64,000 bases of DNA from an uncultured Paraprevotella sp. (lineage in GTDB: Bacteria > Bacteroidota > Bacteroidia > Bacteroidales > Bacteroidaceae), in NCBI GenBank assembly GCA_944319925.1, contig CALUFQ010000003.1, positions 1 to 64,000 of the forward strand. The letters are read 5' to 3'. The number at the start of each line of letters is the position of its first letter. The first letter of the stretch is position 1. Positions 9,775 to 19,589 of the stretch are shown piece by piece. The notes under the pieces are model-generated. The model was not told the origin of the DNA and did not search any database. It saw only the letters and a program-made list of their open reading frames with translations. The position numbers and the translations under genes are program-made.

Positions 9775-10500
9775 ATGGGACAGAAAGTTAATCCGATAAG
9801 CAACCGATTAGGGATTATTAGAGGTTGGGATTCTAACTGGTACGGTGGAAAGGACTTCGGAGATTCCTTGCTGGAAGACAGCAAAATCCGCAAGTACTTG
9901 AATGCGCGTTTGGCGCAGGCTAGCGTATCAAGAATTGTGATTGAACGTACTTTGAAACTCGTGACGATTACGATTTGCACGTCTCGTCCGGGCTTGATCA
10001 TTGGCAAGGGTGGCCAGGAAGTGGATAAGTTGAAAGAGGAGTTGAAGAAAATCACGGATAAGGACATCCAAATCAATATCTTTGAGATAAAAAGGCCGGA
10101 ATTGGACGCTGTGATTGTGGCCAACAACATTGCCCGCCAGGTAGAGGGGAAAATCGCTTACCGCCGTGCCATCAAGATGGCTATCGCCAACACGATGAGA
10201 AGCGGTGCGGAAGGCATCAAGGTGTTGATTTCTGGCCGTTTGAACGGTGCGGAAATCGCGCGTTCCGAAATGTATAAGGAGGGGCGTACGCCGTTGCATA
10301 CTTTCCGTGCGGACATCGACTATTGCAAGACTGAGGCTCTGACCAAGGTCGGCTTGCTGGGCATCAAAGTGTGGATTTGCCGGGGTGAGGTGTATGGCAA
10401 GCGTGACTTGGCACCCAATTTCGTGCAGGCAAAAGAAAACGGCCGTCCGGGTAATGGCGGTGGCAGAAACTTCCGTAAGAAGAAGAACATTAATCGTTAA
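9775..10500 (+). CDS. rpsC: 30S ribosomal protein S3
   Basis: A 241-residue S3 (uS3), at the mRNA entry site. The KH RNA-binding motif [12 protein letters not shown] is clear near residue 78, and the C-terminal domain has the LIEG-like [15 protein letters not shown]. The Arg/Lys-rich tail is normal. Preceded by rplV, followed by rplP after 18 bp. Confidence 0.98.
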   Translation: MGQKVNPISNRLGIIRGWDSNWYGGKDFGDSLLEDSKIRKYLNARLAQASVSRIVIERTLKLVTITICTSRPGLIIGKGGQEVDKLKEELKKITDKDIQINIFEIKRPELDAVIVANNIARQVEGKIAYRRAIKMAIANTMRSGAEGIKVLISGRLNGAEIARSEMYKEGRTPLHTFRADIDYCKTEALTKVGLLGIKVWICRGEVYGKRDLAPNFVQAKENGRPGNGGGRNFRKKKNINR

Positions 10501-10518
10501 TTTTGAATTTTAGGAATT

Positions 10519-10944
10519 ATGTTACAACCGAAAAGAACAAAATATAGAAGACCACAAAAAGGGCGTTGTAAAGGCAATGCCCATCGTGGTAACCAATTGG
10601 CTTTTGGTACGTTCGGTATAAAGTCTCTTGAGACGCACTGGATTACCAGCCGCCAAATTGAGGCTGCCCGTATTGCGGTGACGCGTTACATGCAGCGTGA
10701 AGGTCAGATTTGGATTCGTATCTTCCCCGACAAGCCTGTCACGAAGAAGCCGGCAGACGTACGTATGGGTAAAGGTAAGGGTGACCCCGTGGGCTATGTA
10801 TTCCCGATAACTCCGGGGCGTATCATTTTCGAGGTTGAAGGTGTGTCATACGAAATCGCAAAAGAGGCTTTGCGCCTTGCCGCCCAAAAGCTTCCGGTGA
10901 CCACTAAATTTATTGTTAGACGTGATTACGATAAAAACGCTTGA
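10519..10944 (+). CDS. rplP: 50S ribosomal protein L16
   Basis: A 141-residue L16 (uL16), which helps position tRNA in the A and P sites. [16 protein letters not shown] at the start and the [15 protein letters not shown] loop are diagnostic. Its stop is only 2 bases before the rpmC ATG. Confidence 0.98.
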   Translation: MLQPKRTKYRRPQKGRCKGNAHRGNQLAFGTFGIKSLETHWITSRQIEAARIAVTRYMQREGQIWIRIFPDKPVTKKPADVRMGKGKGDPVGYVFPITPGRIIFEVEGVSYEIAKEALRLAAQKLPVTTKFIVRRDYDKNA

Positions 10945-10946
10945 TT

Positions 10947-11144
10947 ATGAAAGTTGCAGAGATTAGAGAAATGTCAACCAACGATTTGGTTGAGCGCATT
11001 CAAGCAGAAAAGGCGAAATATACGCAAATGTTGTTGAACCATGCTGTTTCTCCGCTGGAGAATCCTGCACAAATCAAACAGGCGCGTAAAACTATCGCTC
11101 GCATGTTGACCGTGTTGCGTCAGAGAGAACTTAACAAACAATAA
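10947..11144 (+). CDS. rpmC: 50S ribosomal protein L29
   Basis: A 65-residue two-helix protein (uL29) at the tunnel exit next to L23. The core [14 protein letters not shown] and the C-terminal [15 protein letters not shown] are typical. An in-frame TTG six bases earlier overlaps the rplP stop; the ATG at 10947 gives the standard N-terminus and was chosen. Confidence 0.95.
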   Translation: MKVAEIREMSTNDLVERIQAEKAKYTQMLLNHAVSPLENPAQIKQARKTIARMLTVLRQRELNKQ

Positions 11145-11155
11145 GAGGGCTCGCA

Positions 11156-11413
11156 ATGGAAGAAAGAAATTTAAGAAAGACAAGAACAGGTGTTGTGATC
11201 AGCGACAAGATGGAGAAAACCGTTGTGGTAGCTGCTAAGTTCAAAGAGAAACACCCGATTTATGGTAAGTTCGTTTCGAAAACGAAGAAATACCATGTTC
11301 ATGACGAGAAGAATGATTGCCACGTAGGTGATACGGTGTTAATCATGGAAACTCGTCCGTTGAGCAAAACAAAGAGGTGGAGAGTTGTACAAATCGTAGA
11401 AAGAGCTAAGTAA
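11156..11413 (+). CDS. rpsQ: 30S ribosomal protein S17
   Basis: An 85-residue OB-fold protein (uS17) that binds 16S rRNA early in assembly. [19 protein letters not shown] near the start and the C-terminal [18 protein letters not shown] fit the family. It sits 11 bp after rpmC and 2 bp before rplN. Confidence 0.97.
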   Translation: MEERNLRKTRTGVVISDKMEKTVVVAAKFKEKHPIYGKFVSKTKKYHVHDEKNDCHVGDTVLIMETRPLSKTKRWRVVQIVERAK

Positions 11414-11415
11414 TT

Positions 11416-11781
11416 ATGATACAGGCAGAATCTAGATTAGTTGTGGCAGATAATAGCGGTGCCCGCGAGGCTCTTTGCATCCGTGTCTTGGGCGGAACAA
11501 GAAGACGTTATGCTTCTGTCGGGGATGTGATTGTCGTTTCTGTAAAGAGCGTCATTCCGTCGAGTGATATTAAAAAGGGTGCGGTATCGAAGGCTTTGAT
11601 TGTGCGCACGAAGAAGGAAATCCGCCGTGCGGACGGGTCTTATATCCGTTTTGATGACAATGCTTGCGTGTTGTTGAACAATGCAGGCGAACTGAGGGGA
11701 AGCCGTATTTTCGGCCCTGTGGCCCGTGAACTGCGTGCGAAAAACATGAAAGTCGTTTCTTTGGCACCTGAAGTACTTTAA
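11416..11781 (+). CDS. rplN: 50S ribosomal protein L14
   Basis: A 121-residue L14 (uL14), which forms intersubunit bridges. [19 protein letters not shown] at the start and [13 protein letters not shown] near the end are almost invariant family segments. Normal length. Confidence 0.98.
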   Translation: MIQAESRLVVADNSGAREALCIRVLGGTRRRYASVGDVIVVSVKSVIPSSDIKKGAVSKALIVRTKKEIRRADGSYIRFDDNACVLLNNAGELRGSRIFGPVARELRAKNMKVVSLAPEVL

Positions 11782-11801
11782 TTTCCAAAAAAGGTAAAGT
11801 A

Positions 11802-12122
11802 ATGAGTAAGTTACATATAAAGAAAGGTGATACAGTCTATGTGAACGCCGGCGAGGATAAGGGCAAGACTGGAAAGGTGTTGAAAGTGCTTGTCAAAGAG
11901 CAGCGGGCTATCGTAGAAGGCGTGAGGATCGTGACGAAGAGCCAAAAGCCGAGCGCAAAACATCCGCAAGGCGGGTTCGTGAAGCAGGAAGCTCCAATTC
12001 ACATCTCAAATTTGAATGTGGTTGACCCGAAGAGCGGCAAACCGACACGCATCGGTAGAAGATTGAACGAAGACGGAAAGTTGGTCCGTTATGCTAAAAA
12101 ATCAGGAGAGGAGATTAAGTAA
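11802..12122 (+). CDS. rplX: 50S ribosomal protein L24
   Basis: A 106-residue L24 (uL24), an assembly initiator with an N-terminal KOW motif: [20 protein letters not shown]. Its stop codon overlaps the rplE start by one base (TAATG), indicating translational coupling. Confidence 0.97.
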   Translation: MSKLHIKKGDTVYVNAGEDKGKTGKVLKVLVKEQRAIVEGVRIVTKSQKPSAKHPQGGFVKQEAPIHISNLNVVDPKSGKPTRIGRRLNEDGKLVRYAKKSGEEIK

Positions 12123-12676
12123 TGGGAAATACTGCTAGCCTTAAGAAAGAATATGCGGAGCGCATCGCGCCTGCATTGATGAAGCAATTCAATTACACTT
12201 CACCCATGCAGATTCCTGTGCTCAAGAAGATTGTGATTAATCAGGGCTTGGGCATGGCGACTGCGGACAAGAAAATCATTGATGTGGCCATCAATGAGAT
12301 TACGGCTATCACGGGACAGAAGGCCGTGGCAACGCTTTCTAAGAAAGACGTTTCAAATTTCAAGTTGCGTAAGAAGATGCCTATTGGGGTGATGGTGACT
12401 TTGCGTCGCGAGAGAATGTACGAGTTCTTGGAGAAGCTGATTCGTGTGGCTTTGCCCCGTATCCGTGACTTCAAGGGCATCGAGAGCAAATTCGATGGCC
12501 GCGGGAATTATACGCTGGGCATTGATGAGCAAATCATCTTTCCGGAAATCAACATTGATGCGATTGACCGGATTTTGGGTATGAACATTACGTTCGTGAC
12601 AACGGCAAAGACGGACGAAGAAGGCTATGCCCTCCTCAAGGAGTTCGGTTTGCCTTTTAAAAATGCTAAAGCTTAA
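12122..12676 (+). CDS. rplE: 50S ribosomal protein L5
   Basis: A 184-residue L5 (uL5), which binds 5S rRNA and contacts P-site tRNA. Motifs include [12 protein letters not shown] and [18 protein letters not shown]; the C-terminal [20 protein letters not shown] is typical. Start overlaps the rplX stop by one base. Confidence 0.98.
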   Translation: MGNTASLKKEYAERIAPALMKQFNYTSPMQIPVLKKIVINQGLGMATADKKIIDVAINEITAITGQKAVATLSKKDVSNFKLRKKMPIGVMVTLRRERMYEFLEKLIRVALPRIRDFKGIESKFDGRGNYTLGIDEQIIFPEINIDAIDRILGMNITFVTTAKTDEEGYALLKEFGLPFKNAKA

Positions 12677-12685
12677 GAATACGAT

Positions 12686-12985
12686 ATGGCAAAAGAATCA
12701 ATGAAGGCTCGCGAAGTGAAAAGAGCCAAACTGGTAGCTAAGTATGCCGAGAAACGTGCCGCTTTGAAGAAAATCGTGAAGACGGGCGATCCTGCTGAAG
12801 CTTATGAGGCTGCTCGCAAGTTGCAGCGGATTCCGAAAAATGCAAATCCCATCCGTTTGCACAACCGTTGCAAGCTGACGGGGCGTCCGAAAGGATACAT
12901 GCGTCAGTTCGGGATTTCGAGAATCCAGTTCCGCGAAATGGCATCAAGTGGTTTGATTCCGGGAGTGAAGAAAGCAAGCTGGTAA
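12686..12985 (+). CDS. rpsN: 30S ribosomal protein S14, zinc-independent form
   Basis: A 99-residue S14 (uS14) of the long form. The shorter zinc-binding form has two CxxC pairs; here only one cysteine remains ([14 protein letters not shown]), so this is the C-minus type. The C-terminal [24 protein letters not shown] region is the family signature. A small hairpin, TCGGGA (13004-13009) with TCCCGA (13013-13018), lies in the 53-bp gap before rpsH. Confidence 0.96.
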   Translation: MAKESMKAREVKRAKLVAKYAEKRAALKKIVKTGDPAEAYEAARKLQRIPKNANPIRLHNRCKLTGRPKGYMRQFGISRIQFREMASSGLIPGVKKASW

Positions 12986-13038
12986 GAGAGTATTTTAATA
13001 TTGTCGGGAGAGTCCCGATTAATTAATATTTATATAAA

Positions 13039-13434
13039 ATGACAGATCCAATAGCAGATTATTTGACGCGGTTGCGGAATGCCATCATGGCAAAACACCG
13101 GGTGGTGGAAATTCCTGCGTCGAATTTGAAAAAGGAAATCACGAAAATCCTTTTTGACAAGGGGTATATCCTGAACTACAAGTTCGTGGAGGACGGCCCC
13201 CAGGGTACAATTAAAGTGGCTTTGAAGTATGACACCGTGAACAAGGTCAACGCGATTAAGAAGTTGATCCGCATCTCCAAGCCTGGTATGCGTAAGTACA
13301 CGGGTTACAAAGACATGCCGAGTGTGATTAACGGATTAGGTATTGCTATCATATCTACATCCAAAGGTGTAATGACAGACAAGGAGGCTTCTGCGCTTAA
13401 AATCGGCGGTGAGGTTCTTTGCTACGTTTATTAA
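13039..13434 (+). CDS. rpsH: 30S ribosomal protein S8
   Basis: A 131-residue S8 (uS8), a primary 16S rRNA binder; in E. coli it represses the spc operon by binding m[18 protein letters not shown] at the start and [17 protein letters not shown] at the end are diagnostic. The 53-bp leader contains a 6-bp hairpin; I cannot say whether it mimics the S8 rRNA site. Confidence 0.97.
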   Translation: MTDPIADYLTRLRNAIMAKHRVVEIPASNLKKEITKILFDKGYILNYKFVEDGPQGTIKVALKYDTVNKVNAIKKLIRISKPGMRKYTGYKDMPSVINGLGIAIISTSKGVMTDKEASALKIGGEVLCYVY

Positions 13435-13449
13435 TTGGAGGATATCAGA

Positions 13450-14022
13450 ATGTCTAGAATAGGTAAATTGCCGATTCACCTTCCTGCAGGTGTGACTGTG
13501 TCAGTGAATGGAGAGAATGTGGTTACTGTGAAAGGACCCAAGGGCGAATTGAGCCAGGCTGTGCATCCTTCAATTAAGGTGAATGTAGCTGATTCCGAAG
13601 TGACTTTTGAAATCGACGAGCAGAATGATACCGTCGAGATGAAGCAGAAGCAGGCTTTTCATGGCTTGTACCGTGCATTGGTACACAATATGGTCGTGGG
13701 CGTGTCTGAAGGCTATGTGAAGAAGTTGGAACTTGTGGGTGTGGGTTACCGTGCAAGCAACCAAGGCAACCTGCTTGAACTTTCGTTGGGATACACCCAT
13801 AACATTTTCATCCAATTGCCGAAGGAAATCAAGGTGGAGACGAAGTCCGAAAGGAATCAAAATCCCCTTATCATATTGGAGTCGTACGACAAGCAGTTGT
13901 TGGGACAAGTGTGCGCGAAAATTCGTTCTTTCCGTATGCCTGAACCTTATAAGGGTAAGGGTATTTTGTTCGTTGGCGAACAGATTCGCAGAAAATCTGG
14001 TAAGTCGGCTGGTGCTAAGTAA
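13450..14022 (+). CDS. rplF: 50S ribosomal protein L6
   Basis: A 190-residue L6 (uL6) near the factor-binding region. MSRIGKLPIHLPAGV at the start and GKGILFVGEQIRRKSGKSAG at the end match the family. A purine-rich TTGGAGGATATCAG precedes the ATG at 13450; the TTG in it opens the same frame but the ATG gives the standard N-terminus. Confidence 0.97.
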   Translation: MSRIGKLPIHLPAGVTVSVNGENVVTVKGPKGELSQAVHPSIKVNVADSEVTFEIDEQNDTVEMKQKQAFHGLYRALVHNMVVGVSEGYVKKLELVGVGYRASNQGNLLELSLGYTHNIFIQLPKEIKVETKSERNQNPLIILESYDKQLLGQVCAKIRSFRMPEPYKGKGILFVGEQIRRKSGKSAGAK

Positions 14023-14040
14023 TTTTAAAATTGCAAGATT

Positions 14041-14382
14041 ATGAAAACGAAGATAGAAAGACGGATTAAAATCAAGTATAGAATACGCAAGAAGGTTTCA
14101 GGGACTGCTGAACGTCCGCGTATGTCAGTGTTTAGAAGTAACAAGCAGATTTATGTGCAGGTTATTGATGATACAAAAGGAAAAACCTTAGTCGCTGCTT
14201 CATCAAGAGGTTTGGATGCCATGCCTAAGAAAGAGCAGGCGGCGAAAGTGGGCGAGTTGGTTGCCAAGAAAGCATTGGAGGCAGGTATCACTACTGTGGT
14301 TTTTGACCGTAATGGTTATTTGTATCACGGGAGAGTGAAAGAACTTGCAGATGCTGCACGTAACGGTGGACTTAAATTTTAA
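14041..14382 (+). CDS. rplR: 50S ribosomal protein L18
   Basis: A 113-residue L18 (uL18), binding 5S rRNA with L5. [21 protein letters not shown] and the C-terminal [20 protein letters not shown] are typical. Spacing 18 bp from rplF, 6 bp to rpsE. Confidence 0.97.
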   Translation: MKTKIERRIKIKYRIRKKVSGTAERPRMSVFRSNKQIYVQVIDDTKGKTLVAASSRGLDAMPKKEQAAKVGELVAKKALEAGITTVVFDRNGYLYHGRVKELADAARNGGLKF

Positions 14383-14388
14383 AAGATT

Positions 14389-14901
14389 ATGGCAATTAAC
14401 AGAGTAAAGATAAGCAGTGATATCGAATTGAAGGACAGGTTGGTGGCTATCAACCGTGTCACGAAGGTGACAAAGGGTGGCCGCACCTTTACTTTCGCTG
14501 CCATCGTCGTGGTTGGTAATGGTGACGGTATCATTGGTTGGGGACTTGGAAAAGCCGGTGAAGTGACAGCTGCCATCGCCAAGGGTGTGGAAGCTGCCAA
14601 GAAAAACTTGGTAAAGGTTCCTGTGTTGAATGGTACTGTTCCTCACGAACAAGAGGCAAAATTTGGCGGTGCCAGAGTGTTGATTCGTCCGGCTTCTACC
14701 GGTACGGGCGTGGTGGCAGGCGGTGCCATGCGTGCCGTTTGCGAGAGCGTGGGCATCAAGGACTGTTTGGCAAAATCGAAAGGTTCTTCTAACCCCCACA
14801 ACTTGGTGAAGGCTACGATTTTGGCTCTCTCGGAAATGCGTGATGCGAAGACCATCGCCCAAAACCGTGGAGTAAGTTTGGAAAAAGTATTTAGAGGATA
14901 A
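14389..14901 (+). CDS. rpsE: 30S ribosomal protein S5
   Basis: A 170-residue S5 (uS5), involved in mRNA helicase activity and decoding accuracy. The double-stranded RNA-binding domain is seen as [20 protein letters not shown], then [19 protein letters not shown]. Normal length; followed by rpmD after 10 bp with a strong AGGAGG site. Confidence 0.98.
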   Translation: MAINRVKISSDIELKDRLVAINRVTKVTKGGRTFTFAAIVVVGNGDGIIGWGLGKAGEVTAAIAKGVEAAKKNLVKVPVLNGTVPHEQEAKFGGARVLIRPASTGTGVVAGGAMRAVCESVGIKDCLAKSKGSSNPHNLVKATILALSEMRDAKTIAQNRGVSLEKVFRG

Positions 14902-14911
14902 GGAGGGTGCT

Positions 14912-15088
14912 ATGGCAACTATGAAAGTTAAACAAGTCAAGAGTCGGATTGGTGCTCCCAAAGACCAGAAGAGAACGCTTGATTCCCTCGGATTGAGGAA
15001 AATCAACCAGGTAGTTGAAGTGGAGGACACTCCTTCTGCACGGGGAATGGTGCGCAAGGTGCGCCATTTGGTGGTCGTTGAAGATTAA
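14912..15088 (+). CDS. rpmD: 50S ribosomal protein L30
   Basis: A 58-residue L30 (uL30), translated directly from the sequence: [16 protein letters not shown] at the start, then [16 protein letters not shown] and ending RHLVVVED. It lies exactly where rpmD belongs, between rpsE and rplO, with AGGAGG 5 bases before the ATG. Confidence 0.96.
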   Translation: MATMKVKQVKSRIGAPKDQKRTLDSLGLRKINQVVEVEDTPSARGMVRKVRHLVVVED

Positions 15089-15115
15089 TTATTCACACTT
15101 AAACACAGAATTGAA

Positions 15116-15562
15116 ATGAAATTAAATACGTTGAAACCTGCTGCAGGTTCCGTGAAGACGCGCAGAAGACTTGGTCGGGGTGCTGGTTCCGGTTTGGGTG
15201 GGACTTCTACTCGCGGTCATAAAGGTGCCAAGGCGCGTTCCGGTTATAAGAGGAAGATCGGGTTTGAAGGCGGCCAGATGCCTTTGCAGCGTCGTGTGCC
15301 GAAGTTCGGCTTCAAGAACATCAACCGCGTGGAATACAAGGCTGTCAACTTGGGTGACATCCAAGCCTTGGCCGAAGCGAAGAGTTTGGAGAAGATCGGA
15401 GTTGCCGACTTGGTGGCTGCCGGTTTGGCTTCCAAAAAAGACCTTGTCAAGGTCTTAGGTAACGGGACGCTTACTTCCAAGGTCGATGTGGAGGCACATG
15501 CTTTCTCTAAGAGTGCCGAAGCGGCTATCGAGGCTGCAGGTGGTAATGTGACAAAACTCTGA
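15116..15562 (+). CDS. rplO: 50S ribosomal protein L15
   Basis: A 148-residue L15 (uL15), a late assembly protein. The glycine- and arginine-rich N-terminal tail (RRLGRGAGSGLGGTSTRGHK) and GFEGGQMPLQRRVPKFGF are diagnostic. The stop is 4 bases before secY. Confidence 0.97.
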   Translation: MKLNTLKPAAGSVKTRRRLGRGAGSGLGGTSTRGHKGAKARSGYKRKIGFEGGQMPLQRRVPKFGFKNINRVEYKAVNLGDIQALAEAKSLEKIGVADLVAAGLASKKDLVKVLGNGTLTSKVDVEAHAFSKSAEAAIEAAGGNVTKL

Positions 15563-15566
15563 CTCA

Positions 15567-16901
15567 ATGAAAAAGTTAGTCGAAACCCTTAAGAACATAT
15601 GGTTGATTGAGGATCTCCGCCAAAGGATCCTCATCACCATCCTGTTTATTGCAATCTATCGGCTGGGGTCGTTTGTGGTTCTGCCCGGAATAGACCCGTC
15701 ACAGCTGACGGCGTTGCGTACGCAGACAGAGGCTGGCCTAATGTCTTTGTTGAATATGTTCTCAGGAGGTGCGTTTTCCAATGCCTCGATTTTCGCGTTG
15801 GGGATTATGCCGTATATCTCCGCTTCCATCGTGGTGCAATTGCTAGGCATTGCAGTGCCTGCTTTCCAAAAGATGCAGCGCGAAGGGGAGAGTGGCAGGC
15901 GCAAGATGAATCAGTACACGCGTTATTTGACCATCCTGATTTTGTTGGTTCAGGCTCCCGCTTATTTGATGAATTTGAAAATGCAGTCTGCCGGGGCCTT
16001 GAGTCCGGCCATCAGTTGGACGTATTTCATGATTACTTCCACGATTATCCTTGCGGCCGGCAGTATGTTCATCCTTTGGTTGGGTGAACGTATTACGGAC
16101 AGGGGTATCGGCAATGGCGTGTCGCTGATTATCATGATTGGCATCATCGCGCGTTTGCCTGAAGCTTTCGGACAGGAGTTTGTCGCCCGCCTGAACAATT
16201 TGAGCGGTGGCGGCTTGCTGATGTTCATCGTGGAGATGGTCATCCTGTTGCTGGTTGTTTGCGCGGCCATCTTGTTGGTGCAAGGGACGAGACGGATACC
16301 GGTGCAGTATGCCAAACGTGTGGTGGGCGGACAGCAATATGGCGGTGCCCGTCAATACATTCCGCTGAAGCTTTTTGCGGCCAATGTGATGCCCATCATT
16401 TTTGCCCAGGCGTTGATGTTTATCCCAATTACGTTGATGGGATTTACGTCAGGTAATGAGGTGACCCCGTTCATGCAGATGCTGGCCGACCATACCAGCG
16501 TGGCATATAACCTGATTTTTGCTGTGTTGATTATTGCTTTCACGTATTTCTACACGGCAATCACGTTAAATCCAGTGCAGATGGCGGAAGACATGAAGCG
16601 GAACAACGGGTTCATTCCTGGTATCAAGCCAGGAAAGCCTACGGCGGAGTTCATTGACCAAATTATGTCGCGCATCACGTTGCCAGGTTCGTTGGCATTG
16701 GCCTTTATCGCCTGCATGCCTGCTTTTGCCGGCTTGCTCAACGTGAAGGCTGAGTTTGCGCAGTTCTTCGGTGGTACGTCATTGCTCATCTTGATTGGTG
16801 TGGTGTTGGATACGTTGCAGCAGATTGAAAGCCATCTGTTGATGCGGCATTACGACGGTCTTTTGAGTTCGGGAAGGATTCATGGGCGTTCCGGCTATTA
16901 A
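15567..16901 (+). CDS. secY: Protein translocase subunit SecY
   Basis: A 444-residue central pore subunit of the SecYEG translocon in the inner membrane, with about ten hydrophobic segments. Family landmarks include the N-terminal DLRQRILITILFIAIYRLGS, the plug-region PGIDPSQL and the cytosolic loop GTRRIPVQYAKRVVGG. Start ATG at 15567 is 4 bases after rplO, as is usual for the spc operon. Confidence 0.98.
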   Translation: MKKLVETLKNIWLIEDLRQRILITILFIAIYRLGSFVVLPGIDPSQLTALRTQTEAGLMSLLNMFSGGAFSNASIFALGIMPYISASIVVQLLGIAVPAFQKMQREGESGRRKMNQYTRYLTILILLVQAPAYLMNLKMQSAGALSPAISWTYFMITSTIILAAGSMFILWLGERITDRGIGNGVSLIIMIGIIARLPEAFGQEFVARLNNLSGGGLLMFIVEMVILLLVVCAAILLVQGTRRIPVQYAKRVVGGQQYGGARQYIPLKLFAANVMPIIFAQALMFIPITLMGFTSGNEVTPFMQMLADHTSVAYNLIFAVLIIAFTYFYTAITLNPVQMAEDMKRNNGFIPGIKPGKPTAEFIDQIMSRITLPGSLALAFIACMPAFAGLLNVKAEFAQFFGGTSLLILIGVVLDTLQQIESHLLMRHYDGLLSSGRIHGRSGY

Positions 16902-16912
16902 GGCTATCCGAT

Positions 16913-17707
16913 ATGATATTCCTTAAGACGGAGGACGAAATAGAACTGATGCGGGCTGCGAACCTGCTGGTGGCATCCACTTTGGCGGAGATTGCCAAAA
17001 ACATCCGCGAGGGGGTGACTACAAGGCAATTGGACAGCTTGGCAGAGGAGTTTATCAGGGATCATGGCGCGGTGCCTACCTTTAAGGGGTTTCCCAACCC
17101 TTTTGGTGCCCCGTTTCCTGCATCCATTTGCGCCTCGGTGAACGACGAAGTCGTCCACGGCATCCCCAATGACAGGCCATTGCGGAATGGCGATATCGTT
17201 TCGGTGGATTGCGGAGCGCGGCTGGGCGGTTACAATGGCGATTCGTGCTACACTTTTTGTGTGGGCAATGTGAGCGAGAAAGCCAAATTTCTCCTGCGCA
17301 CGACGAAAGAAGCTTTGTATCGCGGTATTGATGCGGCATTGGCCGGCAAGCGGATTGGTGACATCAGTCATGCCGTGCAGCATCATTGTGAAGCGAAAGG
17401 CTTGGGTGTGGTGAAGGAGTTTGTGGGCCACGGCATAGGAAAGGACATGCATGAGGAGCCTCAGGTGCCCAATTACGGGAGAAAAGGCGAGGGGCCGCTT
17501 ATTGAGAATGGGTTGTGCATAGCCATTGAGCCGATGATAACGCTGGGGTCTCCCAAAATCGGGATGATGCCGGACAAATGGACGGTCAAGACGCTTGATG
17601 GAAAGTATGCGGCGCATTTTGAACATACGGTGGCCGTGCATCATGGGAAAGCTGATATTTTGTCCTCGTTTGAGGAGATTGAGAAAATTGAAGGTATATT
17701 ATATTAA
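16913..17707 (+). CDS. map: Type I methionine aminopeptidase
   Basis: A 264-residue metalloenzyme that removes the initiator Met from nascent chains. The metal ligands are visible: Asp in VSVDCGA, Asp in YNGDSCYTF, His in [12 protein letters not shown], Glu in IAIEPM and Glu in FEHTVAV. There is no N-terminal zinc-finger extension, so it is the short type Ia form. It sits between secY and infA (2-bp gap), a common arrangement. Confidence 0.97.
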   Translation: MIFLKTEDEIELMRAANLLVASTLAEIAKNIREGVTTRQLDSLAEEFIRDHGAVPTFKGFPNPFGAPFPASICASVNDEVVHGIPNDRPLRNGDIVSVDCGARLGGYNGDSCYTFCVGNVSEKAKFLLRTTKEALYRGIDAALAGKRIGDISHAVQHHCEAKGLGVVKEFVGHGIGKDMHEEPQVPNYGRKGEGPLIENGLCIAIEPMITLGSPKIGMMPDKWTVKTLDGKYAAHFEHTVAVHHGKADILSSFEEIEKIEGILY

Positions 17708-17709
17708 GT

Positions 17710-17928
17710 ATGGCGAAACAGTCGGCGATAGAACAAGATGGTGTGATTGTGGAGGCTCTCTCTAACGCAATGTTCCGGGTGGAGCTGGAAAACGGTCACG
17801 AGATAACAGCGCATATCTCTGGGAAGATGAGGATGCATTACATTAAAATCCTTCCTGGTGACAAAGTGAGGGTTGCAATGAGTCCTTACGACCTTTCCAA
17901 GGGACGTATCGTATTTAGATATAAATAA
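17710..17928 (+). CDS. infA: Translation initiation factor IF-1
   Basis: A 72-residue single OB-fold protein that binds the 30S A site during initiation. [19 protein letters not shown] and the C-terminal [15 protein letters not shown] are characteristic. It follows map by 2 bp and precedes rpmJ by 12 bp. Confidence 0.97.
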   Translation: MAKQSAIEQDGVIVEALSNAMFRVELENGHEITAHISGKMRMHYIKILPGDKVRVAMSPYDLSKGRIVFRYK

Positions 17929-17940
17929 AAAAACGGAAAT

Positions 17941-18057
17941 ATGAAAACAAGAGCATCTTTGAAAAAGCGCACTCCGGACTGCAAAATTGTACGTCGTAAG
18001 GGGCGTTTGTACGTAATTAACAAAAAGAACCCTAAGTATAAAATGCGCCAGGGTTAA
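17941..18057 (+). CDS. rpmJ: 50S ribosomal protein L36, zinc-independent form
   Basis: A 38-residue L36 (bL36), translated directly: [20 protein letters not shown] followed by [18 protein letters not shown]. The zinc-binding form has three Cys and one His; here only one Cys is left and the His is Tyr, so it is the C-minus form. It lies in the canonical infA-rpmJ-rpsM order. Confidence 0.96.
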   Translation: MKTRASLKKRTPDCKIVRRKGRLYVINKKNPKYKMRQG

Positions 18058-18086
18058 TGGTTTTATAGCAAAAAAGAAGATTAAAT

Positions 18087-18467
18087 ATGGCAATAAGAAT
18101 TGTAGGTGTAGATTTGCCTCAGAACAAGAGAGGCGAGATTGCTTTGACCTATATTTTTGGCATAGGTCGTAGTAGTGCGTTGAAAATCCTGGAAAAGGCT
18201 GGTGTGGACAAAGGCATCAAGGTGAAGGATTGGACCGACGAACAAGCCGGAAGCATCCGCGCCGTGGTGGCTGCGGATTACAAGGTTGAAGGCGACCTCC
18301 GTTCTGAAATCCAGCTGAACATCAAGCGTCTTATGGATATCGGTTGCTACCGTGGAATCCGTCACCGTTTGGGGCTTCCCGTGCGTGGGCAGAGCACGAA
18401 AAACAATGCTCGTACGCGTAAGGGTAAGAAGAAGACAGTTGCAAACAAGAAAAAAGCTACTAAATAA
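18087..18467 (+). CDS. rpsM: 30S ribosomal protein S13
   Basis: A 126-residue S13 (uS13) forming intersubunit bridges from the 30S head. [20 protein letters not shown] at the start and [20 protein letters not shown] at the end are diagnostic. The Lys-rich tail is normal. It is first of the alpha-operon set. Confidence 0.98.
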   Translation: MAIRIVGVDLPQNKRGEIALTYIFGIGRSSALKILEKAGVDKGIKVKDWTDEQAGSIRAVVAADYKVEGDLRSEIQLNIKRLMDIGCYRGIRHRLGLPVRGQSTKNNARTRKGKKKTVANKKKATK

Positions 18468-18477
18468 TCGTTAGGAT

Positions 18478-18867
18478 ATGGCAAAGAAAACAGTCGCAGC
18501 TAAGAAAAGAAATGTGAAGGTTGACGCTATGGGGCAGTTGCATGTGCATAGCTCGTTCAACAACATTATTGTGTCTTTGGCAAACAGCGAAGGCCAGGTC
18601 ATTTCTTGGTCTTCCGCAGGTAAGATGGGATTCCGCGGTTCCAAGAAGAACACTCCGTATGCAGCGCAGATGGCTGCACAGGATTGTGCGAAAGTCGCAT
18701 ACGATCTTGGCTTGAGGAAAGTGAAGGCATACGTGAAAGGACCGGGTAACGGGCGCGAGTCGGCTATCCGCACCGTGCATGGCGCGGGTATTGAAGTGAC
18801 GGAGATTGTTGATGTGACACCTCTGCCCCATAACGGTTGTCGTCCTCCTAAGAGAAGAAGAGTTTAA
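18478..18867 (+). CDS. rpsK: 30S ribosomal protein S11
   Basis: A 129-residue S11 (uS11) on the platform near the E site. [20 protein letters not shown] and the C-terminal [16 protein letters not shown] are almost invariant. It is separated from rpsD by a 105-bp structured leader, unlike the tight spacing elsewhere. Confidence 0.98.
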   Translation: MAKKTVAAKKRNVKVDAMGQLHVHSSFNNIIVSLANSEGQVISWSSAGKMGFRGSKKNTPYAAQMAAQDCAKVAYDLGLRKVKAYVKGPGNGRESAIRTVHGAGIEVTEIVDVTPLPHNGCRPPKRRRV

Positions 18868-18877
18868 TATTTATATT

Positions 18878-18960
18878 GCAGGATTCAACGATTTTTATGG
18901 GCTTCATTTCCTTTCTGTAGTCGCGGCTGCAATGACTTGAATCTTGCGCGGTTTTTTAAA
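18878..18960 (+). promoter_or_regulatory. Structured leader before rpsD, candidate S4-responsive element
   Basis: An 11-bp stem (GCAGGATTCAA at 18878-18888 with TTGAATCTTGC at 18937-18947, one G-U pair) encloses a 48-base loop holding a smaller GTAG/CTGC hairpin. A six-T run follows at 18951-18956, close to the rpsD start. Position and shape suggest an autoregulatory r-protein leader or attenuator. I recall reports of rpsD leaders in Bacteroidia but cannot test this sequence against a model. Confidence 0.6.
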
Positions 18961-18972
18961 ATTAAAGAAAAG

Positions 18973-19578
18973 ATGGCTAGATATATTGGACCAAAATCAA
19001 AAATCGCCCGTCGTTTTGGTGACGCTATTTTCGGTGCTGACAAAGTTCTGTCGAAGAAGAATTACCCTCCCGGCCAGCATGGCAATAATCGGCGGAGGAA
19101 AACTTCTGAATATGGCATCATGTTGGCGGAGAAGCAAAAGGCCAAATACACTTACGGTGTGTTGGAGAAACAGTTCCGCAACATGTTCGAAAAGGCTGCC
19201 CGTACGAACGGTATTACCGGTGAAGTGCTGCTGCAGAACTTGGAATGCCGCTTGGACAACATCGTTTTCCGTTTGGGTATCGCCCCCACGCGTGCTGCAG
19301 CCCGTCAGCTGGTAAGCCACCGCCACATTGTGGTCGATGGGGCTGTCGTAGGCATCCCTTCCTATTCCGTGAAGCCGGGGCAAATCGTCGGTGTACGCGA
19401 AAAATCCAAGTCGTTGGAGGTGATCGCTGATGCTTTGGCTGGTTTTAACCACAGCAAATATCCTTGGTTGGAGTGGGATGAAAACACGAAGGCTGGCAAG
19501 TTGCTGCATAAGCCGGAACGTGCGGACATTCCCGAGAATATTAAGGAGCAGTTGATCGTTGAGTTGTACTCTAAATAA
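18973..19578 (+). CDS. rpsD: 30S ribosomal protein S4
   Basis: A 201-residue S4 (uS4), a primary 16S assembly protein that commonly represses its own operon. [16 protein letters not shown] at the start, [13 protein letters not shown] next, and the S4 RNA-binding segment [20 protein letters not shown] are typical. It lacks N-terminal zinc-binding cysteines. The ATG at 18973 was chosen; the open frame to 18937 begins inside the leader stem. Confidence 0.97.
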   Translation: MARYIGPKSKIARRFGDAIFGADKVLSKKNYPPGQHGNNRRRKTSEYGIMLAEKQKAKYTYGVLEKQFRNMFEKAARTNGITGEVLLQNLECRLDNIVFRLGIAPTRAAARQLVSHRHIVVDGAVVGIPSYSVKPGQIVGVREKSKSLEVIADALAGFNHSKYPWLEWDENTKAGKLLHKPERADIPENIKEQLIVELYSK

Positions 19579-19589
19579 TAATTAAAATA

